A program made the translations under genes and the position numbers. From contig NZ_JACHXD010000003.1 in NCBI RefSeq assembly GCF_014191875.1, forward strand, positions 310,001 through 374,000: a stretch of DNA of 64,000 bases, read 5' to 3'. The notes beneath the pieces were generated by a model. The model ran no database searches, had not been told where the DNA came from, and saw nothing but the letters and a program-made list of their open reading frames with translations. Source of the DNA: Pseudoduganella violacea (GTDB lineage: Bacteria > Pseudomonadota > Gammaproteobacteria > Burkholderiales > Burkholderiaceae_D). This document shows, piece after piece, positions 10,711 to 18,884 of this stretch. How positions within the stretch are numbered: position 1 is the first letter of the stretch; each line of letters starts with the position of its first letter.

Positions 10711-12531
10711 TCAGCCTTTGCGGCGCACGGCGATCCAGTCGTCCACCACGCGGTTCAGCACGATCAGCGGCAGGGCGCCGTGGCTCAATACCTCACGGTG
10801 GAACTGCTTCAGGTCGAACTTATCCCCCAGCTCCTGCTTGGCGCGTTCGCGCATACCCAGTATGGTCAGCATGCCTACCTTGTAAGCCAACGCATAGCCG
10901 GGCAGGACGAAGTAGCGCTCCACCTCCGCCGTCACCTCCTGCTCGCCCATGCCGGTATTTTCCATCATATAGGCAATCGCCTGCTCGCGCGTCCAGCGCT
11001 TGTAGTGGATGCCGCTATCGACCACCAGGCGGGTGGCGCGCATCATCTCGTCGCGCAGGCGTCCAAGGCTGTCGAGCGGATCGGGTTCCAGACCCATTTC
11101 GCCGGCCAGGCGCTCGGCGTACAAGCCCCAGCCTTCCTGATAGGCGGTGAAGGGAATCACACGGCGGAAGAAAGGCACGTCCGTCATCTCCTGCGCCACC
11201 GACATCTGCATATGGTGGCCCGGCATGGTTTCGTGATACACCACGGTACGCATGGCGAATTTCGGCACTTCGCGCGGCGCGCGCAAGTTCACGTAGAAGA
11301 CGGCGGGACGGCTGCCGTCGATCGCGGCCGGCACATAGTAGGCGCCCGCGCCGCTGGCCTGGGACACCTCCGGTACCGCGCGCACTTCCAGTTTCTGCTT
11401 GGGACGCAGGTCGAAGGCCTGGCTCATATTGCGGTCCGCCTCGCTGACCAGGACGCGGAAACGCTCCAATAGCGCTTGGCGGCCTTCCGTCGTATCAGGA
11501 TAGTGCTGGCGCGGGTCGCTCGCCAACTGCTGCACGCGGGCGCCGATGCTGCCCTCGCGCAGGCCATGGGCCTGCAGAATCTTGTCCATCTGCGCGCCGA
11601 CCTTGGCCACTTCGGCCAGGCCCAGCTCGTGCACCTGGCGCGGCGACAGATCGGTGGTGGTGTGCGTGCGCACGGCCCAGGCGTAATAGGCGTCGCCATC
11701 GGGCATGCTCCAGGCGCCGTGGCTGCTCATCACGCGCGGCAGCAGATCGGCGTAATGGGCGATCAATTGGGCATAAGCCGGATAGACCTGGTGGCGGATG
11801 GCCGATTCGGCATCGGCCAGCAGCTTGGCGCGGGTCGCCTCGTCCATGCTTTCAGCGGGGATGGCGGCCAGCTTGTCGCGCAGATTCAGGTAAAGCTGAT
11901 GTTCCTTGGCCGGTTTGCCGGTATAGGCCTGCATCTGCTCCAGCACGCGTTCGATGGCAAAGCGCGGCATGAAAATGCCCTGCTCCTCGCTCAGCCGCGT
12001 GCCTTCCAGCTTTTGCGCGAACTTCTGCGGGAACAGGCGCAGGCGCGCAATATAGGCCTTGGCCTCGGATTTGCTACGGATCTGATGCAGTTCCGTCATA
12101 AACTCGGGCAGGGCATTCTGCTCGCCAAACGCCGGATTGAATTCGAAGAAATGGCGCTGGAAGGCCTCGCCTTCGATTTCCATGCGCAGGTAGTAGTGCA
12201 GGATATCGTAGGACAGCTGGTCGGCGCGGCCGAGGGCATTGCGGTCGTACTCCTCCAGCGTGGCCATATTGGCGCGCAACTCGTCGGCCGTGGCGCGCTC
12301 CTGGGCCAGCGAAGCGTCGTCCAGGCGGCTGCTGTGAAAATCCAGCCAGCCGGACAGCATGCCCAGGCTGGTCAGCATTTCCGGGCTTTCCAGCGCCAGC
12401 GAGGCGAAGGCGCGCGTGTAAAACCACTCCAGCTTCAAGGGCTTGAAGAACCACGTCTGGGTGAACAGGATCACCACGGCAAAGAGCAGCGCCATCAGCG
12501 CCGTACGCAGCCACACCCCGAAACGCCTCAT
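10711..12531 (-). CDS. DUF885 domain protein, putative metallopeptidase-like, membrane-anchored
   Basis: A 606-aa protein beginning with a hydrophobic signal/anchor (residues about 8-25, TALMALLFAVVILFTQ), so most of it should lie in the periplasm. It carries the DUF885 hallmark HETMPGHHMQ (around residue 428) and a later EGWGLYAERL, both conserved in this family of presumed zinc-dependent peptidases or carboxypeptidases. No substrate can be named. The gene is divergent from the S9 peptidase at 12678, which may point to a shared role in peptide turnover (inference). Confidence 0.85.
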   Translation of the reverse strand: MRRFGVWLRTALMALLFAVVILFTQTWFFKPLKLEWFYTRAFASLALESPEMLTSLGMLSGWLDFHSSRLDDASLAQERATADELRANMATLEEYDRNALGRADQLSYDILHYYLRMEIEGEAFQRHFFEFNPAFGEQNALPEFMTELHQIRSKSEAKAYIARLRLFPQKFAQKLEGTRLSEEQGIFMPRFAIERVLEQMQAYTGKPAKEHQLYLNLRDKLAAIPAESMDEATRAKLLADAESAIRHQVYPAYAQLIAHYADLLPRVMSSHGAWSMPDGDAYYAWAVRTHTTTDLSPRQVHELGLAEVAKVGAQMDKILQAHGLREGSIGARVQQLASDPRQHYPDTTEGRQALLERFRVLVSEADRNMSQAFDLRPKQKLEVRAVPEVSQASGAGAYYVPAAIDGSRPAVFYVNLRAPREVPKFAMRTVVYHETMPGHHMQMSVAQEMTDVPFFRRVIPFTAYQEGWGLYAERLAGEMGLEPDPLDSLGRLRDEMMRATRLVVDSGIHYKRWTREQAIAYMMENTGMGEQEVTAEVERYFVLPGYALAYKVGMLTILGMRERAKQELGDKFDLKQFHREVLSHGALPLIVLNRVVDDWIAVRRKG

Positions 12532-12677
12532 GCAATGGTCTCCACAGAACTAGATGCTCACGACATTATAGTTGCAAGCGCGAGCCGGAAATACACTTGC
12601 GGCCAGCAACCTTGGTATCATGCGCGCTCGGCCAGCCCCGCGCGCTGGTCTTTCTATAACCAGATCGGAGATACCGA

Positions 12678-14744
12678 ATGACTTTACGCCTGCTGGTAAT
12701 GGGCGCCGCCATCGCTGCGGCCACCAGTGCCGTGGCCGCGCCGCGCGGCCTGACCGTTGAAGACCTCGCCAACATGGACCGCGTGGGCAGCCCGGTGCTG
12801 TCGCCGGACGCCAGCCGCGTCGTGTACACCGTGCGCAGCACGAATATGGAAAAGAACCGCGGCGCCACGCAGCTGTGGATGATCGATCTGCGCGCCGCCA
12901 AGCCGGCGCCGCAGCAGCTGACGCAGCACGATTCCAGCAGCCGCGATCCGGAATGGTCGGCCAATGGCGATGCGATCTACTTCCTGTCGGGCCGTTCCGG
13001 CTCGTCCCAGGTCTGGCGCCTGCCGGTGGGCGGCGGCGAAGCGGCCAAGGTCACCGACCTGCCGCTGGACGTGGAAAGCTTCCGCCTCTCGCCCAAGGGC
13101 GACCGCCTGGCCCTGAGCTTTGCCGTCTTCCGCGACTGCGCCGACCTGGCCTGCAGCAAAAAGCGCGGCGACGAGCAGGCCAAGAACAAGGCCACCGGCA
13201 AGCTGTATGACCAGATGTTCGTGCGCCACTGGGACACCTGGGCCGACGGCCGCCGCAATGTGCTGTACAGCGCCCCGCTGGACATCAGCGGCCGCGTTTC
13301 CGCCGCCCCGGTCAACCTAAGCGGCGCGCTCGATGGCGACGTGCCGTCCAAGCCTTTCGGCGACCATGGCGAATATCAGTTCAGCCCGGATGGCAAGAGC
13401 ATCGTGTTCTCGGTGCGCGTGGCGGGCAAGACCGAATCCTGGTCCACCAATTTCGACCTGTACGAAGTGCCGGCAGCCGGCGGCAAGGAGCCGCGCAACC
13501 TGACCGCCGACAATCCGGCCTGGGACACCAAGCCTTCCTTCTCCCCGGACGGCAAGACCCTGGCCTATGTCGCCATGAAGCGTCCCGGCTTCGAAGCCGA
13601 CCGCTTCCACATGGTGCTGATGGATGTCGCCAGCGGCAAGAAGCGCGTGCTGGCCGAGAGCTGGGACCGCTCCATCGCCGACTACCGCTGGCGTCCTGAC
13701 GGCAAGGCCCTGCTGGCCACCGCCGATGACGTCGGCCAGCACCGCCTGTTCTCGCTGGACGCGGCCAGCGGCAAAGTCACCGCGCTGACCGGCAAAGGCT
13801 ACGCCGGCGAATTCGACGTGCGCGGCGACACCGTGGTCGTAGCCCAGGCCAGCCTGTCCTCCGGCGCCCAGCTGTTCAAGCTGAAGGCCGACGGCGGCGC
13901 CGAGCCGAAAGCGGCCCAGCTGACCAATCTGAACGCCGAACGCCTGGCCGATGTGCGCATGGGCGAGTACGAGCAGTTCTCCTTCACTGGCGCCAACGGC
14001 GAAACCGTGTACGGCCACGTGATGAAGCCATGGAACGCCCAGCCGGGCCAGAAATATCCGGTCGCCTTCCTGGTGCATGGCGGCCCGCAGGGCAGCTTCG
14101 GCAACTCCTGGAGCTACCGCTGGAATCCACAAGTTTATGCAGGCGCAGGCTACGCCACCGTCTTCATCGACTTCCACGGCTCGACCGGCTACGGCCAGCA
14201 GTTCACCGACTCGATCAGCAATGACTGGGGCGGCAAACCGCTGGAAGACCTGCAAAAAGGCCTGGCCGCGGCAGCCCAGAAATTCCCATGGCTGGACCGC
14301 GAGCGCAGCTGCGCCCTGGGCGCATCGTATGGCGGCTACATGATGAACTGGATCGCCGGCAACTGGAACGACGGCTTCCGCTGCCTGGTCAACCACGACG
14401 GCGTGTTCGACCAGCGCGGCATGGCCTACGCCACCGAAGAACTGTGGTTCACCGAACGGGAAAACGGCGGCACCTACTACGCCAACCCGAACGGCTACGA
14501 GAAATTCAACCCGGTCCACCACGTCAGCAAATGGAAAACGCCGATGCTGGTGATCCAGGGCGACCTCGATTTCCGCATCCCGACCTCGCAAGCGCTGGGC
14601 ACCTTCACTGCCCTGCAACGCCAAGGCATCGAAAGCAAGCTGCTGGTCTTCCCGGATGAGAACCATTGGGTGCTGAAACCCGCCAACTCGATCATGTGGC
14701 ACCACACCGTGATCAACTGGCTCGACAGCCACCTGAAGAAATAA
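12678..14744 (+). CDS. S9 family peptidase (dipeptidyl/acylaminoacyl peptidase), exported
   Basis: A 688-aa serine peptidase of the prolyl oligopeptidase family. Residues 1-21 are a signal peptide (ending AVAA). Residues about 30-420 are WD40-like beta-propeller repeats with SPD/SPDGK turns. The C-terminal alpha/beta-hydrolase domain carries the oxyanion motif HGGPQGS, the nucleophile in GASYGGYM (Ser 550), the aspartate in GDLDFRIP (about 630) and the histidine in DENHWVL (about 663). The catalytic triad is complete. Probably periplasmic, trimming peptides. It ends just before a perfect hairpin repeat shared with the convergent amidohydrolase. Confidence 0.92.
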   Translation: MTLRLLVMGAAIAAATSAVAAPRGLTVEDLANMDRVGSPVLSPDASRVVYTVRSTNMEKNRGATQLWMIDLRAAKPAPQQLTQHDSSSRDPEWSANGDAIYFLSGRSGSSQVWRLPVGGGEAAKVTDLPLDVESFRLSPKGDRLALSFAVFRDCADLACSKKRGDEQAKNKATGKLYDQMFVRHWDTWADGRRNVLYSAPLDISGRVSAAPVNLSGALDGDVPSKPFGDHGEYQFSPDGKSIVFSVRVAGKTESWSTNFDLYEVPAAGGKEPRNLTADNPAWDTKPSFSPDGKTLAYVAMKRPGFEADRFHMVLMDVASGKKRVLAESWDRSIADYRWRPDGKALLATADDVGQHRLFSLDAASGKVTALTGKGYAGEFDVRGDTVVVAQASLSSGAQLFKLKADGGAEPKAAQLTNLNAERLADVRMGEYEQFSFTGANGETVYGHVMKPWNAQPGQKYPVAFLVHGGPQGSFGNSWSYRWNPQVYAGAGYATVFIDFHGSTGYGQQFTDSISNDWGGKPLEDLQKGLAAAAQKFPWLDRERSCALGASYGGYMMNWIAGNWNDGFRCLVNHDGVFDQRGMAYATEELWFTERENGGTYYANPNGYEKFNPVHHVSKWKTPMLVIQGDLDFRIPTSQALGTFTALQRQGIESKLLVFPDENHWVLKPANSIMWHHTVINWLDSHLKK

Positions 14745-14756
14745 GCCACAGTCCAG

Positions 14757-14797
14757 CCCGTGTCCACCTTGGTGTCAGGCACCAAGGTGGACACGGG
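14757..14797. repeat. Short palindromic repeat element, copy 2; likely bidirectional terminator
   Basis: Perfect 18-bp arms CCCGTGTCCACCTTGGTG and CACCAAGGTGGACACGGG with loop TCAGG. It shares the GGTGTCAGGCACC core with the elements at 4914-5011 and 30802-30903. It lies exactly between two convergent stop codons (14744 and 14805). Confidence 0.85.
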
Positions 14798-14804
14798 CTC
14801 GGCC

Positions 14805-16097
14805 TTAGCGGCGGATGATGGCGCCGCCTTTCATGACGAAGCTGACCTTGGTGAGCTGGCTGGCATCGGCGGCGACGTCGCCGGGGGCGGCGATGATGTC
14901 GGCGTATTTGCCGACGGTGATCGTGCCGATGCGGTCTTTCCAGCCCAGCAGGTCGGCGGCGTGCACGGTGGCGGCCTGGATGGCCTGCATCGAGGTCATG
15001 CCGTATTGGGTCATGTACTTGAACTGGCGGGCGTTGTCGCCGTGCGGGTAGACGCCTGCGTCGGAGCCGAAGGCCATGCGGGCGCCGCCCTGCCAGGCCT
15101 TCTTGAAGTTATCCCTTTGCAGCTGACCCAGGGCGCACTCCTTCTCGATCGACTCGGGCAGCATGCCCGCTTTCGCGCCTTCCTGCAGGATGAAGTCGTC
15201 GTTGTAGATGTCCATCACCAGCCAGGTGCCCTTCTCTTTTGCCAGCTTGATACCTTCTTCGTCAATCAGGCTGGCATGCTCCACCGAATCGACGCCGGCA
15301 CGGATGGAGTCCTTGATGCTGGTGGCGCCGTGGGCGTGGGCCGCGACCTTGCGTCCCAGTTTGTGCGCTTCGTCGACGATGGCTTGCAGCTCTTCCAGCG
15401 TGTATTGCGCGGCACCCGGCTCGTCGCCCTTGGACAGCACGCCGCCCGAGGCGCAGACCTTGATCACATCGGCGCCGAACTTCACCATCTCGCGCACCTT
15501 GGCGCGCGCCGCCCATGGGCCGTCGGCCACGCCGCGTTCGGTGTAGTTGAAGTCGTGCGCCAGCAGGTTGTTGTCGCAATGCCCGCCCTTGATGCTCAGG
15601 GCATAGGCCGAGGTGCGCATGCGCGGGCCGACGATGTCGCCGTCGTTGATGGCGTCGCGCAGAGCCACGTCGCCAAAGCCGCCCGCGCCCACATTGCGCA
15701 CCGTGGTAAAGCCGGCATCGAGCGTCACGCGCGCGGCGCGCACCGCGTACAGCGCGGAGCGGATGTCGGACACGCCGAGCGAGTTGTAGCCGTTCAGATA
15801 GGCGTCGCTGGTCAGATGGGTATGCGCGTCGATCAGGCCGGGCAGCACCGTCTGCGAGGAGAGATCGACCACTTCCGCGCCCGCCGGCACTTGGACCGCG
15901 CTGCTCGGCCCTACCGAAGTAATGCGCTCGCCGGTGACGATGATGACCTGGTCGCGCAGCACCGTGCCTTTCTCCACATCGATCAATTTACCGGCGCGTA
16001 TCGCCACCACTTTCTGTTCTCCCGCCGCGATGACGGAACCTGCTGCCCCTAAGGCCGCGGTCAAGGCGGCGGCAATGGCGATACGCTTGAAGATCAT
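14805..16097 (-). CDS. Exported metal-dependent amidohydrolase (imidazolonepropionase/prolidase-like)
   Basis: A 430-aa hydrolase with a signal peptide (residues about 1-24, AAGSVIA-AGE). Metal-ligand motifs are in the family order: LPGLIDAHTHL (about 83-93), the bridging lysine region VIKVCASGG, VAAHAHG, SVEHASLID and the terminal aspartate in FGSDAGVYPHG. Related secreted enzymes cleave Xaa-Pro or other dipeptides. The substrate cannot be decided here. It is convergent with the S9 peptidase and divergent from selD. Confidence 0.88.
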   Translation of the reverse strand: MIFKRIAIAAALTAALGAAGSVIAAGEQKVVAIRAGKLIDVEKGTVLRDQVIIVTGERITSVGPSSAVQVPAGAEVVDLSSQTVLPGLIDAHTHLTSDAYLNGYNSLGVSDIRSALYAVRAARVTLDAGFTTVRNVGAGGFGDVALRDAINDGDIVGPRMRTSAYALSIKGGHCDNNLLAHDFNYTERGVADGPWAARAKVREMVKFGADVIKVCASGGVLSKGDEPGAAQYTLEELQAIVDEAHKLGRKVAAHAHGATSIKDSIRAGVDSVEHASLIDEEGIKLAKEKGTWLVMDIYNDDFILQEGAKAGMLPESIEKECALGQLQRDNFKKAWQGGARMAFGSDAGVYPHGDNARQFKYMTQYGMTSMQAIQAATVHAADLLGWKDRIGTITVGKYADIIAAPGDVAADASQLTKVSFVMKGGAIIRR

Positions 16098-16225
16098 GCT
16101 GGTCCTTTCTTATCAAAACAGTTTGCATAAATAATAACCACGTATCGATTGTAGCGGCTTTTTCGGCAAAAGCCTCTGGCTTGGTGGATAATCCGCTGCA
16201 TTCCCCTTCTTCCCGCGCGACGACC

Positions 16226-17275
16226 ATGAGCACCGAACCAATCAAACTGACTTCCTTCTCCCACGGCGGCGGCTGCGGCTGCAAGATCGCGCCCGGCGTG
16301 CTGGCCAATATCCTGAAGAACAGCCAGGGCTTCCCGCTGCCGAAGGAACTCATGGTGGGCATCGAAACCTCGGACGATGCCGCCGTCTATAAGCTGAACG
16401 AAGAGCAGGCGCTGATCGCCACCACCGACTTCTTCATGCCCATCGTCGACGATCCCTTCGACTTCGGCCGCATCGCCGCCACCAACGCCATCTCGGACGT
16501 GTATGCCATGGGCGGCACGCCCATCATGGCCCTGGCCCTGGTCGGCATGCCGATCAACAAGCTGCCGCTGGAAACCATCGGCCAGATCATCAAGGGCGGC
16601 GAGGCTGTCTGCGCCGAGGCGGGCATTCCCATCGCGGGCGGCCACACCATCGACTCGGTGGAGCCGATCTACGGCTTGGTGGTCATGGGCCTGGTGCACC
16701 CGTCCAAGGTCAAGCGCAACGCCGATGCCAAGGACGGCGATGTGCTCATCCTCGGCAAACCGCTGGGCGTGGGCGTGCTCTCGGCCGCGCTGAAAAAGAA
16801 TGTGCTGGACGCGGATGGCTACCAGGCCATGATCGCCAACACCACCAAATTGAACAAGCCGGGCAAGGCACTCTCCGAGCTGGCCGGCGTGCATGCGCTG
16901 ACCGACGTCACCGGCTTCGGCCTGCTCGGCCACCTGCTGGAACTGGCGCGCGGCGCCGGCTTGGAAGCGCGCCTGGACATGGGCCGCATTCCCCTGCTGC
17001 CCGGTGTCGAACAGCTGGCCAAGGACGGCTATTTCACCGGCGCCTCCGGCCGCAACTGGGAAGCCTATGGCCAGGACGTCAGCCTGTCGCCCGCCATCAG
17101 CCCGGCCCAGCACACCCTGCTGACCGACCCGCAAACCTCGGGCGGCCTGCTGGTGTCCTGCGCGGCGGATAGCGTCGATGAAGTGCTGGCCTTGTTCGCG
17201 CGCGAAGGTTTCGCCCACGCCGCCGTCATCGGGGAAATGCGCAGCGGCGCCCCGCGCGTGCAGGTGGATGCTTAA
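16226..17275 (+). CDS. selD: Selenide, water dikinase SelD
   Basis: Makes selenophosphate from selenide and ATP, the selenium donor for selenocysteine and for 2-selenouridine in tRNA. The ATG at 16226 gives 349 aa and puts the catalytic Cys 17 and Lys 20 (HGGGCGCK) at the same numbers as in E. coli SelD, which fixes the start over an in-frame ATG 45 bp upstream. Other motifs are TTDFFMPIVDDPFDFG, AAGIPIAGGHTID-like AEAGIPIAGGHTID, DVTGFGLLGH and DPQTSGGLL. It is a cysteine form with no in-frame UGA. No selA, selB, selC or selU/mnmH is in the window. egtDB and a putative selenate importer lie 5-12 kb downstream. Confidence 0.95.
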   Translation: MSTEPIKLTSFSHGGGCGCKIAPGVLANILKNSQGFPLPKELMVGIETSDDAAVYKLNEEQALIATTDFFMPIVDDPFDFGRIAATNAISDVYAMGGTPIMALALVGMPINKLPLETIGQIIKGGEAVCAEAGIPIAGGHTIDSVEPIYGLVVMGLVHPSKVKRNADAKDGDVLILGKPLGVGVLSAALKKNVLDADGYQAMIANTTKLNKPGKALSELAGVHALTDVTGFGLLGHLLELARGAGLEARLDMGRIPLLPGVEQLAKDGYFTGASGRNWEAYGQDVSLSPAISPAQHTLLTDPQTSGGLLVSCAADSVDEVLALFAREGFAHAAVIGEMRSGAPRVQVDA

Positions 17276-17366
17276 AAATACGTCATAAGGGAAGCCCGGG
17301 TGCGGTACTAAACTGGTACTAAAAATTGTAACAATCGTTGTTCCGGTGAAAATATCATTATTTTTT

Positions 17367-17375
17367 TGATATAAT
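17367..17375 (+). promoter_or_regulatory. Extended -10 promoter of the PEP-CTERM gene
   Basis: TGA-TATAAT: a consensus -10 with an upstream TGn extension, in an AT-rich tract 59 bp before the ATG. No clear -35 at the right spacing. Confidence 0.5.
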
Positions 17376-17433
17376 TCGAACCTGAAATGCTGCGGTTCGT
17401 ATCAAAACCGATCAACAATACCAATTTAATACC

Positions 17434-18390
17434 ATGCCAAAATTCGCAAAACTGCTTCCCGCCCTGCTGGGCGCATCCCTGCTGCTCCCTCTGCAAGCTG
17501 GCGCAACCGCCATCGATCTGGGTGTGGCTTCCGGCTATAGCGGCTTCTTCTACGGCAACGCCAAAAACTTCACCGACATCGAAGGCCGCCTGGCCGTCGG
17601 TGGCGACGTGACCGCCAACGCCTCCATCGGCTACCGCGCGCCTTACGGCAGCAAAGGTCCAAGCCTGGTCGTGGGCGGCAACGTGAAACTGGGCACCGGC
17701 GATATCTTCAACGGCCCAACCACCAATGTGAACACCAACGCTTCGGTTGGCCCGATCACCGAATACACGAAAGCTCCTGGCTACGGCGTCTACGGCGGCA
17801 AAAACCTGTCGGCCAACGGCTACCACGATCTGCGCAAACAGACCGGCGTGGTGGACTTCGGCGCGGCCAAGACCCAGCTGACCAACCTGTCCTCCAACCT
17901 GGGCAAGCTCTCCAGCAACGGCCTGGTGGAAAACAAATGGGGCGGCACCTACCTGACCGGCGACAATAAGTCGGACATCCAGGTCTTCACCATCAACAGC
18001 AGCAACCTGTCCAACCTGTTCCTGCAGGACGTGAGGGCCGATGCCCACGTGGTGATCAACGTGGTGGGTGGCGGTAAGTTCAGCATCACCGGCGGCCAGG
18101 ACGGCCAACTGAAAGACCTGCGCGACCGTCTGCTGTACAACTTCCTCGACGCCAGCAGCGTGACCGTGGGCACCTTCGCCTACGGCACCATCCTGGCGAA
18201 CAAGGCCGACATCCTCGGCGGCGGCCACCTGGAAGGCAATGTCATCGCCAATTCCCTGTCCTCCGCACTGGAAATCGGCTACGAGCCATACAAAAACATC
18301 AGCGCCGTACCAGAGCCGCAAACCTGGGCCCTGCTGATGGGTGGCCTGGCCTTCGTCGGCTTCGCCGCGCGCCGCCGCAAGCAAGCCTGA
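17434..18390 (+). CDS. PEP-CTERM sorting protein with choice-of-anchor A domain
   Basis: A 318-aa exported surface protein. The signal peptide is residues 1-23 (AKLLPALLGASLLLPLQAGA). The body (DLGVASGYSGFFYGNAKN, DIEGRLAVGGDV, later TILANKADILGGGHLEGNVIA) fits the choice-of-anchor A domain. The end, AVPEPQTWALLMGGLAFVGF followed by AARRRKQA, is a complete PEP-CTERM signal: PEP motif, transmembrane helix, Arg cluster. Such proteins are cleaved by an exosortase (EpsH/XrtA type) and exported, usually with exopolysaccharide or biofilm matrix. No exosortase is in this window. It is monocistronic, with its own promoter and terminator. Confidence 0.9.
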   Translation: MPKFAKLLPALLGASLLLPLQAGATAIDLGVASGYSGFFYGNAKNFTDIEGRLAVGGDVTANASIGYRAPYGSKGPSLVVGGNVKLGTGDIFNGPTTNVNTNASVGPITEYTKAPGYGVYGGKNLSANGYHDLRKQTGVVDFGAAKTQLTNLSSNLGKLSSNGLVENKWGGTYLTGDNKSDIQVFTINSSNLSNLFLQDVRADAHVVINVVGGGKFSITGGQDGQLKDLRDRLLYNFLDASSVTVGTFAYGTILANKADILGGGHLEGNVIANSLSSALEIGYEPYKNISAVPEPQTWALLMGGLAFVGFAARRRKQA

Positions 18391-18411
18391 TCGCTGTAGT
18401 ACGATCAGCAC

Positions 18412-18439
18412 AAGCGCCGCTAGATGCGGCGCTTTTTTT
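18412..18439 (+). terminator. Terminator of the PEP-CTERM gene
   Basis: Stem AAGCGCCGC/GCGGCGCTT, loop TAGAT, followed by TTTTT. It separates this gene from the leuA promoter. Confidence 0.9.
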
Positions 18440-18470
18440 ATGTTCCGAAGTTTGTACGGCCTTTTTCTGC

Positions 18471-18499
18471 TTGACAGCTGCAAAGTTCATCACTTACAT
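18471..18499 (+). promoter_or_regulatory. Strong sigma-70 promoter of the leuA leader transcript
   Basis: Consensus -35 TTGACA (18471-18476), 17-bp spacer, -10 TTACAT (18494-18499). The expected start point is 18505-18508, almost on top of the first leader ATG (18508) and about 380 nt upstream of leuA. Confidence 0.75.
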
Positions 18500-18507
18500 T
18501 AAAGCCC

Positions 18508-18594
18508 ATGTTCACGCATCTGCATCTATCCGCTTTCCTGCTGCCGTTCGCTAGCGCCCTATCGCTAGCAACGCGCCTACTAGCACGCGCTTAA
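18508..18594 (+). CDS. Putative leucine leader peptide 1 (28 aa)
   Basis: A 28-codon ORF immediately after the leuA promoter. Eight of 28 residues are Leu (positions 5, 7, 11, 12, 18, 20, 24, 25), and five of these use CTA, a codon rarely met in the surrounding CTG-dominated genes. The end reads [10 protein letters not shown]. No Shine-Dalgarno site can exist if transcription begins at 18505-18508, so it would be a leaderless ORF. Leu-rich leader peptides with rare Leu codons upstream of leuA are the sensor of classical attenuation (leuL of enterobacteria). Function here is inferred from position and codon content only. Confidence 0.6.
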   Translation: MFTHLHLSAFLLPFASALSLATRLLARA

Positions 18595-18614
18595 TTCGCG
18601 TTCTCTGTTGTACC

Positions 18615-18636
18615 CGCGCCGGCCACGAGCCGCGCG
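18615..18636 (+). promoter_or_regulatory. GC-rich hairpin between the two leader ORFs
   Basis: CGCGC-c-GGC / GCCGCGCG with loop CACGA: an 8-bp stem with one bulged C, starting 20 nt after the first leader's stop. There is no T-run, so it is not a normal terminator. A longer outer pairing TTCGCG (18595-18600) with CGCGAA (18633-18638) would compete with it. Confidence 0.4.
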
Positions 18637-18666
18637 AAGTCCCAAAACCCAGGAAAGATTGCACCG

Positions 18667-18795
18667 ATGTTCACAACGGCCACCCCGACTCCATTCCGCG
18701 CAGGCGCTTCGATCGCCCTGACGGCTGGCGTGCGTGCGCCGCTGCGCCCTCTGCTGCCCCTACTGCTAAAACTACCGATCGGTTGCCTGGTCTAG
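18667..18795 (+). CDS. Putative leucine leader peptide 2 (42 aa)
   Basis: A second short ORF in the leuA leader, with a good Shine-Dalgarno site (AGGAAAG at 18651-18657, 9 nt before the ATG). It begins [10 protein letters not shown], like leader 1 with MFT, and its second half is packed with Leu ([11 protein letters not shown], residues 27-37). Nine of 42 residues are Leu, three of them CTA at codons 32, 34 and 36. It ends 89 nt before leuA. Its last codons and stop lie in an 11-bp RNA stem (18781-18818). It is probably a second leucine sensor for leuA. No protein function is expected beyond translation itself. Confidence 0.6.
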   Translation: MFTTATPTPFRAGASIALTAGVRAPLRPLLPLLLKLPIGCLV

Positions 18796-18818
18796 CGCCC
18801 CGTGGCCATCAGGCAGCC
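18781..18818 (+). promoter_or_regulatory. RNA stem overlapping the stop of leader peptide 2
   Basis: GGTTGCCTGGT (18781-18791) pairs over 11 positions, two of them G-T, with ATCAGGCAGCC (18808-18818). A ribosome stalled at the CTA codons 18760-18774, or one at the stop 18793-18795, would interfere with it differently. CCTGG in the left arm could alternatively pair with CCAGG at the leuA Shine-Dalgarno site. Confidence 0.4.
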
Positions 18819-18884
18819 ATCCGCCACATGCAAGTAGTCCGACCCGTTCGGCTTTCCCGATTTGAGAGACTCCAGGAGTACACC

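Noticed and set aside
16181..17275. Upstream in-frame ATG for selD
   Set aside because: It would shift the catalytic Cys and Lys away from positions 17 and 20 and adds a non-conserved 15-residue tail.
18783..18884. In-frame N-terminal extension of leuA into the leader
   Set aside because: The [11 protein letters not shown] start has AGGAG at good spacing and matches known LeuA starts; the extension overlaps leader ORF 2.
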